A DNA stretch of 64,000 nt from Rhizobium leguminosarum (lineage in GTDB: Bacteria > Pseudomonadota > Alphaproteobacteria > Rhizobiales > Rhizobiaceae), in contig NZ_CP016286.1 of assembly GCF_001679785.1 (NCBI RefSeq), forward strand, positions 4,164,501-4,228,500, read 5' to 3'. Positions 54,057-62,777 of the stretch are shown one piece after another. Each line of letters starts with the position of its first letter. Positions within the stretch are counted from its first letter, which is position 1. Under the pieces are notes generated by a model, which was not told where the DNA came from, searched no databases, and saw nothing but the letters and a program-made list of their open reading frames with translations. Position numbers and translations under genes: made by a program.

Positions 54057-57056
54057 ATGAAAAAAGGCGATCACCTCTTCCTAGTCGATGGTTCCGGATT
54101 CATCTTCCGGGCGTTTCATGCACTGCCGCCGCTGACCCGCAAGACCGACGGCTTGCCGATCGGCGCCGTGTCCGGTTTCTGCAACATGCTGTGGAAGCTG
54201 CTGAGGGACGCGCGCAATACCGATGTCGGCGTGACCCCAACGCATCTTGCCGTCATCTTCGATTATTCCGCCAAGACGTTTCGCAAGGATCTCTACGACG
54301 CCTACAAGGCGAACCGCTCCGCGCCGCCGGAAGAGCTCATCCCGCAATTCGGCCTTATAAGAGAGGCGACCCGCGCCTTCAATCTGCCCTGCATCGAGAC
54401 CGAAGGCTTCGAGGCCGACGACATCATCGCCACCTATGCCCGCCAGGCCGAAGCGACCGGCGCCGATGTCACCATCGTCTCCTCCGACAAGGATCTGATG
54501 CAGCTCGTCAGCCCCAATGTCCATATGTATGACAGCATGAAGGACAAGCAGATCGGCATTCCCGATGTCATCGAGAAATGGGGCGTGCCGCCGGAAAAGA
54601 TGATCGATCTGCAGGCGATGACCGGCGATTCGGTCGACAATGTTCCCGGCATTCCCGGCATCGGCCCGAAAACCGCGGCCCAACTTCTCGAGGAATATGG
54701 CGACCTCGATACGCTGCTCGAACGCGCCACCGAGATCAAGCAAGTCAAGCGCCGTGAGACGATCCTCGCCAATATCGACATGGCCAGGCTCTCGCGAGAT
54801 CTCGTGCGGCTGCGCACCGATGTGCCGCTCGATCTCGATCTCGACGGGCTGGTGCTGGAACCGCAGAACGGTCCGAAGCTGATCGGCTTCCTGAAGACGA
54901 TGGAATTCACCACGCTGACGCGCCGCGTCGCCGAGGCCTGCGATTGCGATGCCGGCGCCATCGAACCGGCGATCGTCCGCATCGAATGGGGTGAGAAGGC
55001 CCGCGGCCCGGATCTCGATGCGGCCGAGCCCGAGCCCGTTGCCGGCGGCATCCCCGACGTTTCCGGCGAATCCGTGCCGGTGCCGCCGCGTGCAAAGGCG
55101 AAGACCGCGGTCGAAGGGGCCTTTTCGCCCGCCGACCTTGCCAAGGCGCGGGCCGAGGCCTTTGCGACGCTGCCCTTCGATCATTCGGCCTATGTCACGA
55201 TCCGCGATCTGGCGACGCTCGACCGCTGGATTGCCGATGCGCGCGCCACCGGCCTCGTTGCTTTCGATACCGAGACCACGTCGCTGGATGCGATGCAGGC
55301 CGAGCTTGTCGGCATTTCGCTGGCGATCGCGGACAATACGGCCGATCCCACCGGCACGAAGATCCGTGCCGCCTATGTGCCGCTCGTCCATAAGAACGGC
55401 GTCGGCGATCTGCTCGGCGGCGGCCTTGCCGAAAACCAGATCCCGATGGGCGATGCCCTGCCACGGCTGAAGGCATTGCTGGAAGACGAATCGGTTCTCA
55501 AGGTCGCCCAGAACCTGAAATACGATTACCTGCTGATGAAGCGCTACGGCATCGAGACCAAGAGTTTCGACGACACGATGCTGATCTCCTACGTGCTCGA
55601 TGCCGGCACCGGCGCGCATGGCATGGACCCGCTCTCGGAAAAATTCCTCGGCCATACCCCGATCCCCTACAAGGACGTTGCGGGCAGCGGCAAGGCGAAC
55701 GTCACCTTCGATCTGGTCGATATCGACCGCGCCACCCACTATGCTGCCGAAGATGCCGAGGTGACGCTACGCCTCTGGCTGGTGCTGAAGCCGCGGCTGG
55801 CGGCGGCAGGGCTGACCAGCGTCTATGAACGGCTGGAGCGGCCGCTATTGCCGGTGCTGGCGCGTATGGAAGCGCGCGGCATCACCGTCGACCGGCAGAT
55901 CCTGTCGCGGCTCTCCGGCGAACTGGCCCAGAGTGCAGCAAGGCTGGAGGACGAGATTTACGTGCTGGCCGGCGAGCGGTTCAATATCGGCTCGCCGAAG
56001 CAGCTGGGCGATATCCTGTTCGGCAAGATGGGCCTTGCCGGCGGCAGCAAGACGAAGACAGGCCAATGGTCCACCTCCGCGCAGGTGCTCGAGGATCTGG
56101 CGGCCGCCGGTTTCGAATTGCCGCGCAAGATCGTCGACTGGCGCCAGGTCACCAAGCTGAAATCCACCTATACCGACGCGCTTCCGGGTTACGTTCACCC
56201 CGAGACAAAGCGGGTCCACACCTCCTACTCGCTGGCATCGACGACCACGGGGCGCCTGTCCTCGTCCGAGCCGAACCTGCAGAACATTCCGGTGCGCACC
56301 GCAGAAGGCCGCAAGATCCGCACCGCCTTCATCTCGACGCCTGGCCACAAGCTGATCTCCGCCGACTACAGCCAGATCGAACTGCGCGTACTTGCCCATG
56401 TGGCCGAGATCCCGCAACTGACCAAGGCCTTCGAAGATGGCGTCGACATCCACGCCATGACGGCCTCGGAAATGTTCGGCGTGCCGGTGGAAGGCATGCC
56501 GGGCGAGGTGCGCCGCCGCGCCAAGGCGATCAATTTCGGCATCATCTACGGCATCTCGGCCTTCGGGCTTGCCAATCAGCTTTCGATCGAGCGTTCGGAA
56601 GCCGGCGACTACATCAAGAAGTATTTCGAGCGTTTCCCCGGCATCCGCGACTATATGGAAAGCCGAAAAGCGATGGCGCGCGACAAGGGTTACGTCGAAA
56701 CGATCTTCGGTCGCCGCATCAACTATCCCGAAATCCGCTCTTCCAATCCGTCCGTGCGTGCCTTTAACGAGCGTGCGGCGATCAACGCGCCGATCCAGGG
56801 CTCGGCTGCCGACGTCATTCGCCGGGCGATGATCAAGATAGAGCCGGCGCTTGTTGAAGTCGGCCTTGCCGATCGCGTCCGCATGCTGCTGCAGGTGCAT
56901 GACGAACTCATCTTCGAGGTCGAGGACGAGGATGTCGAAAAGGCGATGCCGGTCATCGTCTCGGTCATGGAAAACGCCACCATGCCGGCGCTGGAAATGC
57001 GCGTGCCGCTGAGGGTCGATGCCCGCGCCGCCACCAATTGGGACGAGGCGCACTAA
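54057..57056 (+). CDS. polA: DNA polymerase I
   Basis: ATG 54057 gives 999 residues. Domains: 5'-3' exonuclease (1-290; VDGSGFIFRAFHALPP, DKDLMQL, TGDSVDNVPGIPGIGPKTAA), a Pro-rich linker (about 335-370), a 3'-5' exonuclease with intact DTETTSLD near 404, so it is proofreading-type, and the polymerase domain with DYSQIELRVLAH near 770, RRRAKAINFGIIYG near 822 and LLQVHDELIFEV near 955. It ends in WDEAH, as PolA typically does. It fills gaps and removes RNA primers. A RIME-like repeat begins right at the stop. Confidence 0.96.
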   Translation: MKKGDHLFLVDGSGFIFRAFHALPPLTRKTDGLPIGAVSGFCNMLWKLLRDARNTDVGVTPTHLAVIFDYSAKTFRKDLYDAYKANRSAPPEELIPQFGLIREATRAFNLPCIETEGFEADDIIATYARQAEATGADVTIVSSDKDLMQLVSPNVHMYDSMKDKQIGIPDVIEKWGVPPEKMIDLQAMTGDSVDNVPGIPGIGPKTAAQLLEEYGDLDTLLERATEIKQVKRRETILANIDMARLSRDLVRLRTDVPLDLDLDGLVLEPQNGPKLIGFLKTMEFTTLTRRVAEACDCDAGAIEPAIVRIEWGEKARGPDLDAAEPEPVAGGIPDVSGESVPVPPRAKAKTAVEGAFSPADLAKARAEAFATLPFDHSAYVTIRDLATLDRWIADARATGLVAFDTETTSLDAMQAELVGISLAIADNTADPTGTKIRAAYVPLVHKNGVGDLLGGGLAENQIPMGDALPRLKALLEDESVLKVAQNLKYDYLLMKRYGIETKSFDDTMLISYVLDAGTGAHGMDPLSEKFLGHTPIPYKDVAGSGKANVTFDLVDIDRATHYAAEDAEVTLRLWLVLKPRLAAAGLTSVYERLERPLLPVLARMEARGITVDRQILSRLSGELAQSAARLEDEIYVLAGERFNIGSPKQLGDILFGKMGLAGGSKTKTGQWSTSAQVLEDLAAAGFELPRKIVDWRQVTKLKSTYTDALPGYVHPETKRVHTSYSLASTTTGRLSSSEPNLQNIPVRTAEGRKIRTAFISTPGHKLISADYSQIELRVLAHVAEIPQLTKAFEDGVDIHAMTASEMFGVPVEGMPGEVRRRAKAINFGIIYGISAFGLANQLSIERSEAGDYIKKYFERFPGIRDYMESRKAMARDKGYVETIFGRRINYPEIRSSNPSVRAFNERAAINAPIQGSAADVIRRAMIKIEPALVEVGLADRVRMLLQVHDELIFEVEDEDVEKAMPVIVSVMENATMPALEMRVPLRVDARAATNWDEAH

Positions 57057-57160
57057 AGCATGTCGCGCAAAAGTGTGCAGCGGTTTTGCGACAACGACAT
57101 GCGTGGAAATAAAGCCTAAAGCGCCAGCAGCGATCTGAAAGATTGCGACGCGCTTTAGAG
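57057..57160. repeat. RIME-like palindrome family A copy 5 plus B module
   Basis: AGCATGTCGCGC, AAAAGTGTGCAGCGGTTTT and GCGACAACGACATGCGT form the canonical A unit; the B module follows (about 57117-57159) with TAAAGCGCCAGCAGCG / GCGACGCGCTTTA. It starts directly after the polA stop codon. Confidence 0.8.
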
Positions 57161-57237
57161 CGCTTCCCCAAAAATCGCAAAGATTTTTCTCGCCACCAGA
57201 ACTCATTGAAAGTGCAGCGATTTACCCAAAGGGGTCG

Positions 57238-57292
57238 TACCGGGACGATACAGCAGGAAGGAACTTATTAACCTTCCTTTTCTATCCCGGTA
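57238..57292. other. Nested hairpin upstream of ftsK
   Basis: Outer arms TACCGGGA / TCCCGGTA (57238-57245, 57285-57292) and inner arms GGAAGG / CCTTCC (57256-57261, 57272-57277) form a nested stem-loop. GGGTCGTA occurs both just before and just after it. It ends 39 bases before ftsK and may be a leader structure or protein site. Confidence 0.5.
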
Positions 57293-57330
57293 GGGTCGTA
57301 ATTTGCAAAGCATGAGTGAGTAGCGGACGC

Positions 57331-59658
57331 ATGCGTTTTCCCAGAACCAATTTGACGGATGCCGGAGATTTTTCCAGCGAGATTGAAACGGACCTTCCGG
57401 AGGAAAACCCAGGGGAGAAGCCGGCGGCGCCCATCTGGCAGAGCAACTTTTCCCTCGCGCCGAATGTCCGTTTCACCCGCACGCCGGAAACGCTGATCAG
57501 CAGGCGGCGCGCGCCGAATGAGCCGGTTCGCGATGATTCGCAGATTGGACAGCAGGCGATACGGATAGAGCCGGTTGCCGTCGACGTGCCGTTCGATATC
57601 TATCTGCCGGAGCCGGACGAAATTTCCGCAGCACCGCACAGGATCGAACTGCAGCAGGCACCTTTGCTTGACGAGCCCGGCGCGCCCGCCTTCCGCGCCA
57701 GCGCCGAGCTTTCCTCCATTTCGGATTTCGCCTTCTGGGAAGTCATGGCCTTCGAAGAGGCCGAGCCGGTTCGCGCGCCGCCGTTGATATCGTTCCCGAA
57801 GACCGAGACTTCGCCCGAATCGATCACGTCGCTGTTCCGGATCATGGAATGGCGCCCCGGCCGGTCGGCCCCGGCTCCCGTCGTCTCTCGCCCGGCCCCG
57901 CAGCCGGCCGCGGTCTCCGCAAAGGTCGCCGTGCGCCCTGCGGCCGCAATATCCCTGGAAAAGCCCAGGCGCATTCCTGTCGAGGCACCGGTCGCGCCGG
58001 CCCCCCAGGCTGCGCCGGCCCCTCACGTCGTGTCAGCCCCTTTGGTCGCGCCGGCGCCGCAGCGCACGCCGCCCGTCGCTGCGGTCCTGCCATCGCCGCG
58101 CCTGGCCGTGAGGCCCGAAAGGATCGACGCATCCGGCTATGAATTTCCGCCGCGTGCCCTTCTGCAGGAGCCTCCGGAACGCCTCGGCGAGATCATGTCG
58201 CAGGAAACGCTGGAGCAGAATGCCGGGCTTCTGGAAAGCGTGCTGGAAGATTTCGGCATCAAGGGCGAGATCATCCATGTCCGTCCCGGCCCCGTCGTCA
58301 CCCTCTATGAATTCGAGCCGGCGCCGGGTGTGAAATCCTCGCGCGTCATCGGCCTTGCCGATGATATCGCCCGCTCGATGTCGGCGCTCTCGGCCCGTGT
58401 TGCCGTGGTCCCCGGCCGCAACGTCATCGGCATCGAACTGCCGAATGTCACGCGTGAAACCGTTTACTTCCGCGAGATGATCGAGAGCCAGGATTTCGAG
58501 AAGAGCGGTTACAAGCTGGCGCTCGGCCTCGGCAAGACCATTGGCGGCGAGCCTGTCATTGCCGAGCTCGCCAAGATGCCGCATCTGCTCGTCGCCGGCA
58601 CCACCGGTTCCGGCAAGTCGGTCGCCATCAACACGATGATCCTGTCGCTGCTCTACCGCATGACGCCGGAACAGTGCCGCCTGATCATGGTCGACCCGAA
58701 AATGCTCGAACTGTCCGTCTATGACGGCATCCCGCATCTGCTGACGCCCGTCGTCACCGATCCGAAAAAGGCGGTCATGGCGCTGAAATGGGCCGTGCGC
58801 GAAATGGAGGAGCGCTATCGCAAGATGTCGCGCCTCGGTGTCCGCAACATCGACGGTTACAACGACCGCGTCGCCCAGGCCCGCGAAAAGGGCGAGACCA
58901 TCCATGTCATGGTCCAGGTCGGCTTCGACAAGGGCACCGGCACTCCGATCGAGGAAAGCCAGGCGCTGGACCTGACGCCAATGCCTTATATCGTCGTCAT
59001 CGTCGACGAGATGGCCGACCTGATGATGGTCGCCGGCAAGGACATCGAAGGTGCGATCCAACGCCTCGCCCAAATGGCGCGCGCCGCCGGCATTCATCTG
59101 ATCATGGCGACACAGCGTCCGTCCGTCGACGTCATCACCGGCACGATCAAGGCAAACTTCCCGACCCGCATCTCCTTCCAGGTGACCTCGAAGATCGACA
59201 GCCGCACCATTCTCGGCGAGCAGGGTGCCGAGCAGCTGCTCGGTCAGGGAGATATGCTGCATATGCAGGGCGGCGGGCGGATTTCCCGTGTCCACGGTCC
59301 CTTCGTCTCGGATGTCGAAGTGGAAAAGGTTGTCGCCCATCTGAAGACCCAGGGCCGGCCGGAATATCTCGACACAGTCACCGCCGATGAGGAGGAAGAG
59401 ACGGAAGAGGAAGAAGCCGGCGCCGTTTTCGACAAGAGCGCCATGGCTTCGGAGGATGGCAACGAGCTCTACGAGCAGGCGGTCAAGGTCGTCATGCGCG
59501 ACAAGAAATGCTCGACCTCCTATATCCAGCGCCGCCTCGGCATCGGCTATAACCGCGCCGCCTCATTGGTGGAACGCATGGAAAAGGAAGGTCTCGTCGG
59601 CCCGGCCAACCATGTCGGCAAGCGCGAGATCGTATCGGGACGGGGCGACGGCGAGTAA
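57331..59658 (+). CDS. ftsK: FtsK/SpoIIIE-type DNA translocase without membrane domain
   Basis: ATG 57331 gives 775 residues (an in-frame GTG at 57316 is possible). No transmembrane helices are present: residues 1-265 are Pro/Ala-rich and probably disordered. The alpha/beta motor follows: Walker [15 protein letters not shown] near 427, Walker [14 protein letters not shown] near 555 and [11 protein letters not shown] near 597. An acidic linker ([11 protein letters not shown]) leads to the gamma winged helix (about 707-770; [20 protein letters not shown]), which reads KOPS-like sites. It probably segregates chromosome ends; a membrane-bound FtsK is likely encoded elsewhere. Confidence 0.9.
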   Translation: MRFPRTNLTDAGDFSSEIETDLPEENPGEKPAAPIWQSNFSLAPNVRFTRTPETLISRRRAPNEPVRDDSQIGQQAIRIEPVAVDVPFDIYLPEPDEISAAPHRIELQQAPLLDEPGAPAFRASAELSSISDFAFWEVMAFEEAEPVRAPPLISFPKTETSPESITSLFRIMEWRPGRSAPAPVVSRPAPQPAAVSAKVAVRPAAAISLEKPRRIPVEAPVAPAPQAAPAPHVVSAPLVAPAPQRTPPVAAVLPSPRLAVRPERIDASGYEFPPRALLQEPPERLGEIMSQETLEQNAGLLESVLEDFGIKGEIIHVRPGPVVTLYEFEPAPGVKSSRVIGLADDIARSMSALSARVAVVPGRNVIGIELPNVTRETVYFREMIESQDFEKSGYKLALGLGKTIGGEPVIAELAKMPHLLVAGTTGSGKSVAINTMILSLLYRMTPEQCRLIMVDPKMLELSVYDGIPHLLTPVVTDPKKAVMALKWAVREMEERYRKMSRLGVRNIDGYNDRVAQAREKGETIHVMVQVGFDKGTGTPIEESQALDLTPMPYIVVIVDEMADLMMVAGKDIEGAIQRLAQMARAAGIHLIMATQRPSVDVITGTIKANFPTRISFQVTSKIDSRTILGEQGAEQLLGQGDMLHMQGGGRISRVHGPFVSDVEVEKVVAHLKTQGRPEYLDTVTADEEEETEEEEAGAVFDKSAMASEDGNELYEQAVKVVMRDKKCSTSYIQRRLGIGYNRAASLVERMEKEGLVGPANHVGKREIVSGRGDGE

Positions 59659-59693
59659 TCGCCGGCGGCCAGGGCGTCTGACGGATTCCTGTT

Positions 59694-60197
59694 TTACATC
59701 ATCGAGGCAGCCAGCCGAACCGTCTCGCTGACAAACTCGGTCTTTCCGCCGGTATAAAAATCCCAATCACCGGCTGCCTCCGCAGCCAGCCGGCGCTTCA
59801 GATCGGCATAGGCCTTGGCCCTCTCGGGGTGATCCCTGAGATAATCGCGAAACAGAATGCGGTCCCGATGCGCGCGATTATTAGGCCCGCAAAGATAGAG
59901 CTTGAAGCCATAAGCTTGATGATCGCGGGTGAAAGCCCATCGTTGCTCTCCAGTATCGCCGTGGAAGACGAAGTCGGCAGCGCGCACCATCTCGATCGCC
60001 GCTGCCAGGAACGCGTCGGATATCATCACCGCATCGAGGTCGATCTTCGGCTTGGCCGGCAGGCCAGGCACCGACGTACTGCCGATATGATCCATGGAAA
60101 GCAGGCGGTCACCGAGCAAGGCGGAGACCTCGGTGCTGATCTCGGCAAACAGCCGCGGCCAGGAAGGATCGTAGTCGACCACTTTGATGGCGCGCAT
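59694..60197 (-). CDS. GrpB/UPF0157-family protein
   Basis: The product is 167 residues. Family signatures: VVDYDPSWPRLFAEISTEV (7-25), then the nucleotidyltransferase-like HIGSTSVPGLPAKPKIDLD (about 37-55), with G-S-T-S-V-P and K-x-x-x-D. RDYLRDHPERAKAYADLKRRL near 118 is the usual C-terminal helix. The fold is related to nucleotidyltransferases, but no reaction is known. It is convergent with ftsK and 19 bases after phnN, which may be chance read-through. Confidence 0.85.
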   Translation of the reverse strand: MRAIKVVDYDPSWPRLFAEISTEVSALLGDRLLSMDHIGSTSVPGLPAKPKIDLDAVMISDAFLAAAIEMVRAADFVFHGDTGEQRWAFTRDHQAYGFKLYLCGPNNRAHRDRILFRDYLRDHPERAKAYADLKRRLAAEAAGDWDFYTGGKTEFVSETVRLAASMM

Positions 60198-60216
60198 GCC
60201 CTTCCCCTCGATCTGT

Positions 60217-60813
60217 TCAGGGCGCCTTGGCCAGCAACCCGTCCAGGATCTCGATCATCTTCTGCTCGGCCTCTTCGAGAGAGCTGCTATTGTCGAGCTC
60301 GGTCACGTCGTATTCGCCGCGCACCGTCAGCGGTCCGCGGGCAAGCCGGGCCATGATATCCTCATGCGTCTCCCGTCCGCGCGCCTCCAGCCGGCCGGCG
60401 AGCACCTCGGGGCGGGCGGTGACGTTGATGACCTTCAGCCGCGGGAAGGCGGCCTGGAAGCGATGAAGTGCCGAGCGCGAGCCGTTGGCGACGACGACAT
60501 GACCTCTCGACAGCGCCACCGAGACCTCGGCCGGAATGCCGTATTTCAGGCCGTGCGCTTCCCACCAGACGGCGAAGGAGCCTGACTGCTCCATGGCGGC
60601 AAAACCTTCGAGGGAGACGGAAAGATGGTCTTCGCCGCCGGCGTCACGGTGACGGGTGATGACGCGGCGGACGAAATGCACATCGTCGCGCCCCTTGAAC
60701 CGCCGGGCCGCGAGGTTCATCAGCGTGTCCTTGCCGGCCCCGCTCGGTCCGACGACGACGACCATGATGCCGCGCTCGGCTCCGGCTCCTGCGTGGGGTT
60801 CGTGCGACATCAT
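60217..60813 (-). CDS. phnN: Ribose 1,5-bisphosphate phosphokinase PhnN
   Basis: The product is 198 residues. The guanylate-kinase-like fold begins VVVGPSGAGKDTLMN (P-loop, about 17-31), followed by FVRRVITRHRDAGGEDH near 47, the substrate and LID region, and LARGPLTVRGEYDVTELDNS near the C-terminus. It phosphorylates ribose 1,5-bisphosphate, released by the C-P lyase pathway, to PRPP. Its ATG overlaps the phnM stop as ATGA. It is the last gene of the phosphonate cluster here. Confidence 0.9.
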   Translation of the reverse strand: MMSHEPHAGAGAERGIMVVVVGPSGAGKDTLMNLAARRFKGRDDVHFVRRVITRHRDAGGEDHLSVSLEGFAAMEQSGSFAVWWEAHGLKYGIPAEVSVALSRGHVVVANGSRSALHRFQAAFPRLKVINVTARPEVLAGRLEARGRETHEDIMARLARGPLTVRGEYDVTELDNSSSLEEAEQKMIEILDGLLAKAP

Positions 60814-61949
60814 GCGACACGGCGTCCCTGGCGCCAGACGGAGCGTGTCACCGGCACGCCATGCGAACGGTGGACGCGCACGAGATCGGCGCGCAGCCCG
60901 GTTGCGATCCGGCCGCGATCGTCGAGGCTGACGGTACGGGCGGGCGTCGACGTCACCATGGCGATCGCCTTCGGTAGGCTGATGCTCTCCACCTCGTCGG
61001 CGAGGATGAAGGGCGCATGCAGCAGGCTGAGCGGCACGTAGTCGGAGGAAAGCACGTCGAGCACCCCCATCTCGGCAAGGTCGCGGGCGGCGATATTGCC
61101 GGAATGCGACTTGCCGCGCACGATGTTCGGCGCGCCCATCAGCACGCTCATGCCATGTCCGTGCGACGCCCGGGCGGCGTCGAAACTGGTCGGGAACTCG
61201 GCCAGGCGTACACCGTTGTCGATCGCCTCGTCGACATGCGAGAGCGTCGCATCGTCATGGCTTGCCACGGTGATGCCGCGCTCGGCGCAGACCTTGGCGA
61301 TGGCATTGCGGTGCGGCGTCGAATTGCGCGCCGATTCTGCCTGGCGCTTGGCGACGAAACGGGCGAAGGCCTCGTCGCTCAGGCCCCGTTTCTTCTGGTA
61401 GTAGAAGATATATTGATCCATCGTCTGGAACTGACGCTGGCCGGGCGCATGATCCATCAGCGAGACGAGCCGCACATGCCGGTCGTTTTCGAAATCGGCG
61501 AAATGTTCGAGCACATTGTCGGCCGAGACCTCGCAGCGCAAATGAAGCAGGTGCTCGGCGCGCAGCCTGCCTTCCGTCTCCGCCGACTGGATGGCATCGG
61601 CCATCTCGCGCATCTCGCCATGTTCGAAGCCGCCGTCCTCGTCCGCCCCCATACGCAGGCAGTCGAACACCGTGGTGATGCCTGATGTGACGATCTGGGC
61701 GTCATGCGCCTGGATGGCGGCGGTCTTGTTCCAGCGAATGCCGGGGCGCGGCTGATAATGCCCTTCGAGATGGTCGGTGTGCAGCTCGACAAGGCCGGGA
61801 ATGATGTAGTCGCCTTCAAAATCTTCGCCGGCTATCGAGTTGCCCTCGGTGATATCGGCGATCTTCCCGTCGCGAATGAGGATCGAGCCCGAGAGGATGT
61901 CGTCCTCGAGAACGATGCGGGCGTTGGAAAACACGGTCTCTTTGCTCAT
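60810..61949 (-). CDS. phnM: RPnTP hydrolase PhnM (amidohydrolase fold)
   Basis: ATG 61949 gives 379 residues. Metal sites: LVELHTDHLEGHYQPRPGI near 55 (H-x-D-H of the amidohydrolase type), later SHDDATLSHVDEA near 245 with further ligands, and SSDYVPLSLLHAP near 310. PhnM removes pyrophosphate from alpha-D-ribose 1-methylphosphonate 5-triphosphate before C-P lyase acts. It starts 13 bases after the DUF1045 gene. Confidence 0.92.
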   Translation of the reverse strand: MSKETVFSNARIVLEDDILSGSILIRDGKIADITEGNSIAGEDFEGDYIIPGLVELHTDHLEGHYQPRPGIRWNKTAAIQAHDAQIVTSGITTVFDCLRMGADEDGGFEHGEMREMADAIQSAETEGRLRAEHLLHLRCEVSADNVLEHFADFENDRHVRLVSLMDHAPGQRQFQTMDQYIFYYQKKRGLSDEAFARFVAKRQAESARNSTPHRNAIAKVCAERGITVASHDDATLSHVDEAIDNGVRLAEFPTSFDAARASHGHGMSVLMGAPNIVRGKSHSGNIAARDLAEMGVLDVLSSDYVPLSLLHAPFILADEVESISLPKAIAMVTSTPARTVSLDDRGRIATGLRADLVRVHRSHGVPVTRSVWRQGRRVA

Positions 61950-61962
61950 GTCGTCAGGTCTT

Positions 61963-62658
61963 TCAGCGTTTGGCGCCGGCAAGCGGTAGCCAGGAATGAA
62001 CTTTGAACGGGGCGCCGCGCGTCTCCTCGATGAAGACGGCAAGGCCGGAAATCGAAAGCGGCCGGCCGGTGAAATCGGCAAAACGCTCGGTCAGGATCGC
62101 TTTCATCACCTCGGCGCGTGTTTCGGGCACCTGGCCGCTCAGCGTCATGTGAAAGCCGAAATCCTCCATGACGTAAGGATAACCCCAGCGCTGCAGATGG
62201 GCACGCTGGCTGTCGCTGAGCTTCTCCGGGTTGCGCCGCGCCATATCGGCCTCGGAAAGTGCTGCGCGGAACGGCTCGAACGACCTTACCACCTTCGCGG
62301 CGAAATCCTGAAGTGGTTGATGAAGAGAACCGGGAACGAGGGCAAAAAAACGGCCGAGCTGGCCAAGCACGAGTTCAGGAATCTCGAAGGCTTGCGTGCG
62401 CTGGGCAAAATCCTCGGCAACGGTCATGAGATCCTTCTCGGTGACGGAGGAGGCGAGCGAAAACGGCGCCTTGATCGTGGCGTGAAAGCCGTAGCGGCGG
62501 GGGTCGGCGGTCAGCTCGCACTGTTCTGCCGCACCCAACTGCTCATGGTCCGGTGCAGGATAGGTCTCGCCGGTGAAGGCATTGCGGCCGAGCCAGCGCG
62601 AGGCCGCGCCGGTCAGGGGATCATCCTTCGGCGGCGAGAAATAGAGAGCGTAGCGCAA
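61963..62658 (-). CDS. DUF1045 phosphonate-metabolism protein (2H phosphoesterase-like)
   Basis: TTG 62658 is chosen because CAGGA lies 8 bases upstream and the family start (LRYALYFSPP) follows; the product is 231 residues. Two 2H-type motifs are visible: RYGFHATIKAPFSL near 75 and FGFHMTLSGQVPE near 170, the H-x-T/S pair of 2'-5' RNA ligase-like cyclic phosphodiesterases. It is a constant companion of phnM/phnN in rhizobia. It might open the cyclic ribose phosphate left by C-P lyase, a step done by PhnP elsewhere; that is inference. Confidence 0.85.
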   Translation of the reverse strand: MRYALYFSPPKDDPLTGAASRWLGRNAFTGETYPAPDHEQLGAAEQCELTADPRRYGFHATIKAPFSLASSVTEKDLMTVAEDFAQRTQAFEIPELVLGQLGRFFALVPGSLHQPLQDFAAKVVRSFEPFRAALSEADMARRNPEKLSDSQRAHLQRWGYPYVMEDFGFHMTLSGQVPETRAEVMKAILTERFADFTGRPLSISGLAVFIEETRGAPFKVHSWLPLAGAKR

Positions 62659-62777
62659 GGCTTTTATCCTGGGGATCGTCCAAACGGGGAGCGCACTGTG
62701 CAGTGATTTGGCGGCGAACCGCAAGCAGGCTCCCGGCTAAAAGATTTCCGTGACAGAATGATGATGGCGTCAATTCG

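Noticed and set aside
54081..55739. 552-codon minus-strand frame opposite polA
   Set aside because: PolA exonuclease motifs are on the plus strand; this is a shadow frame.
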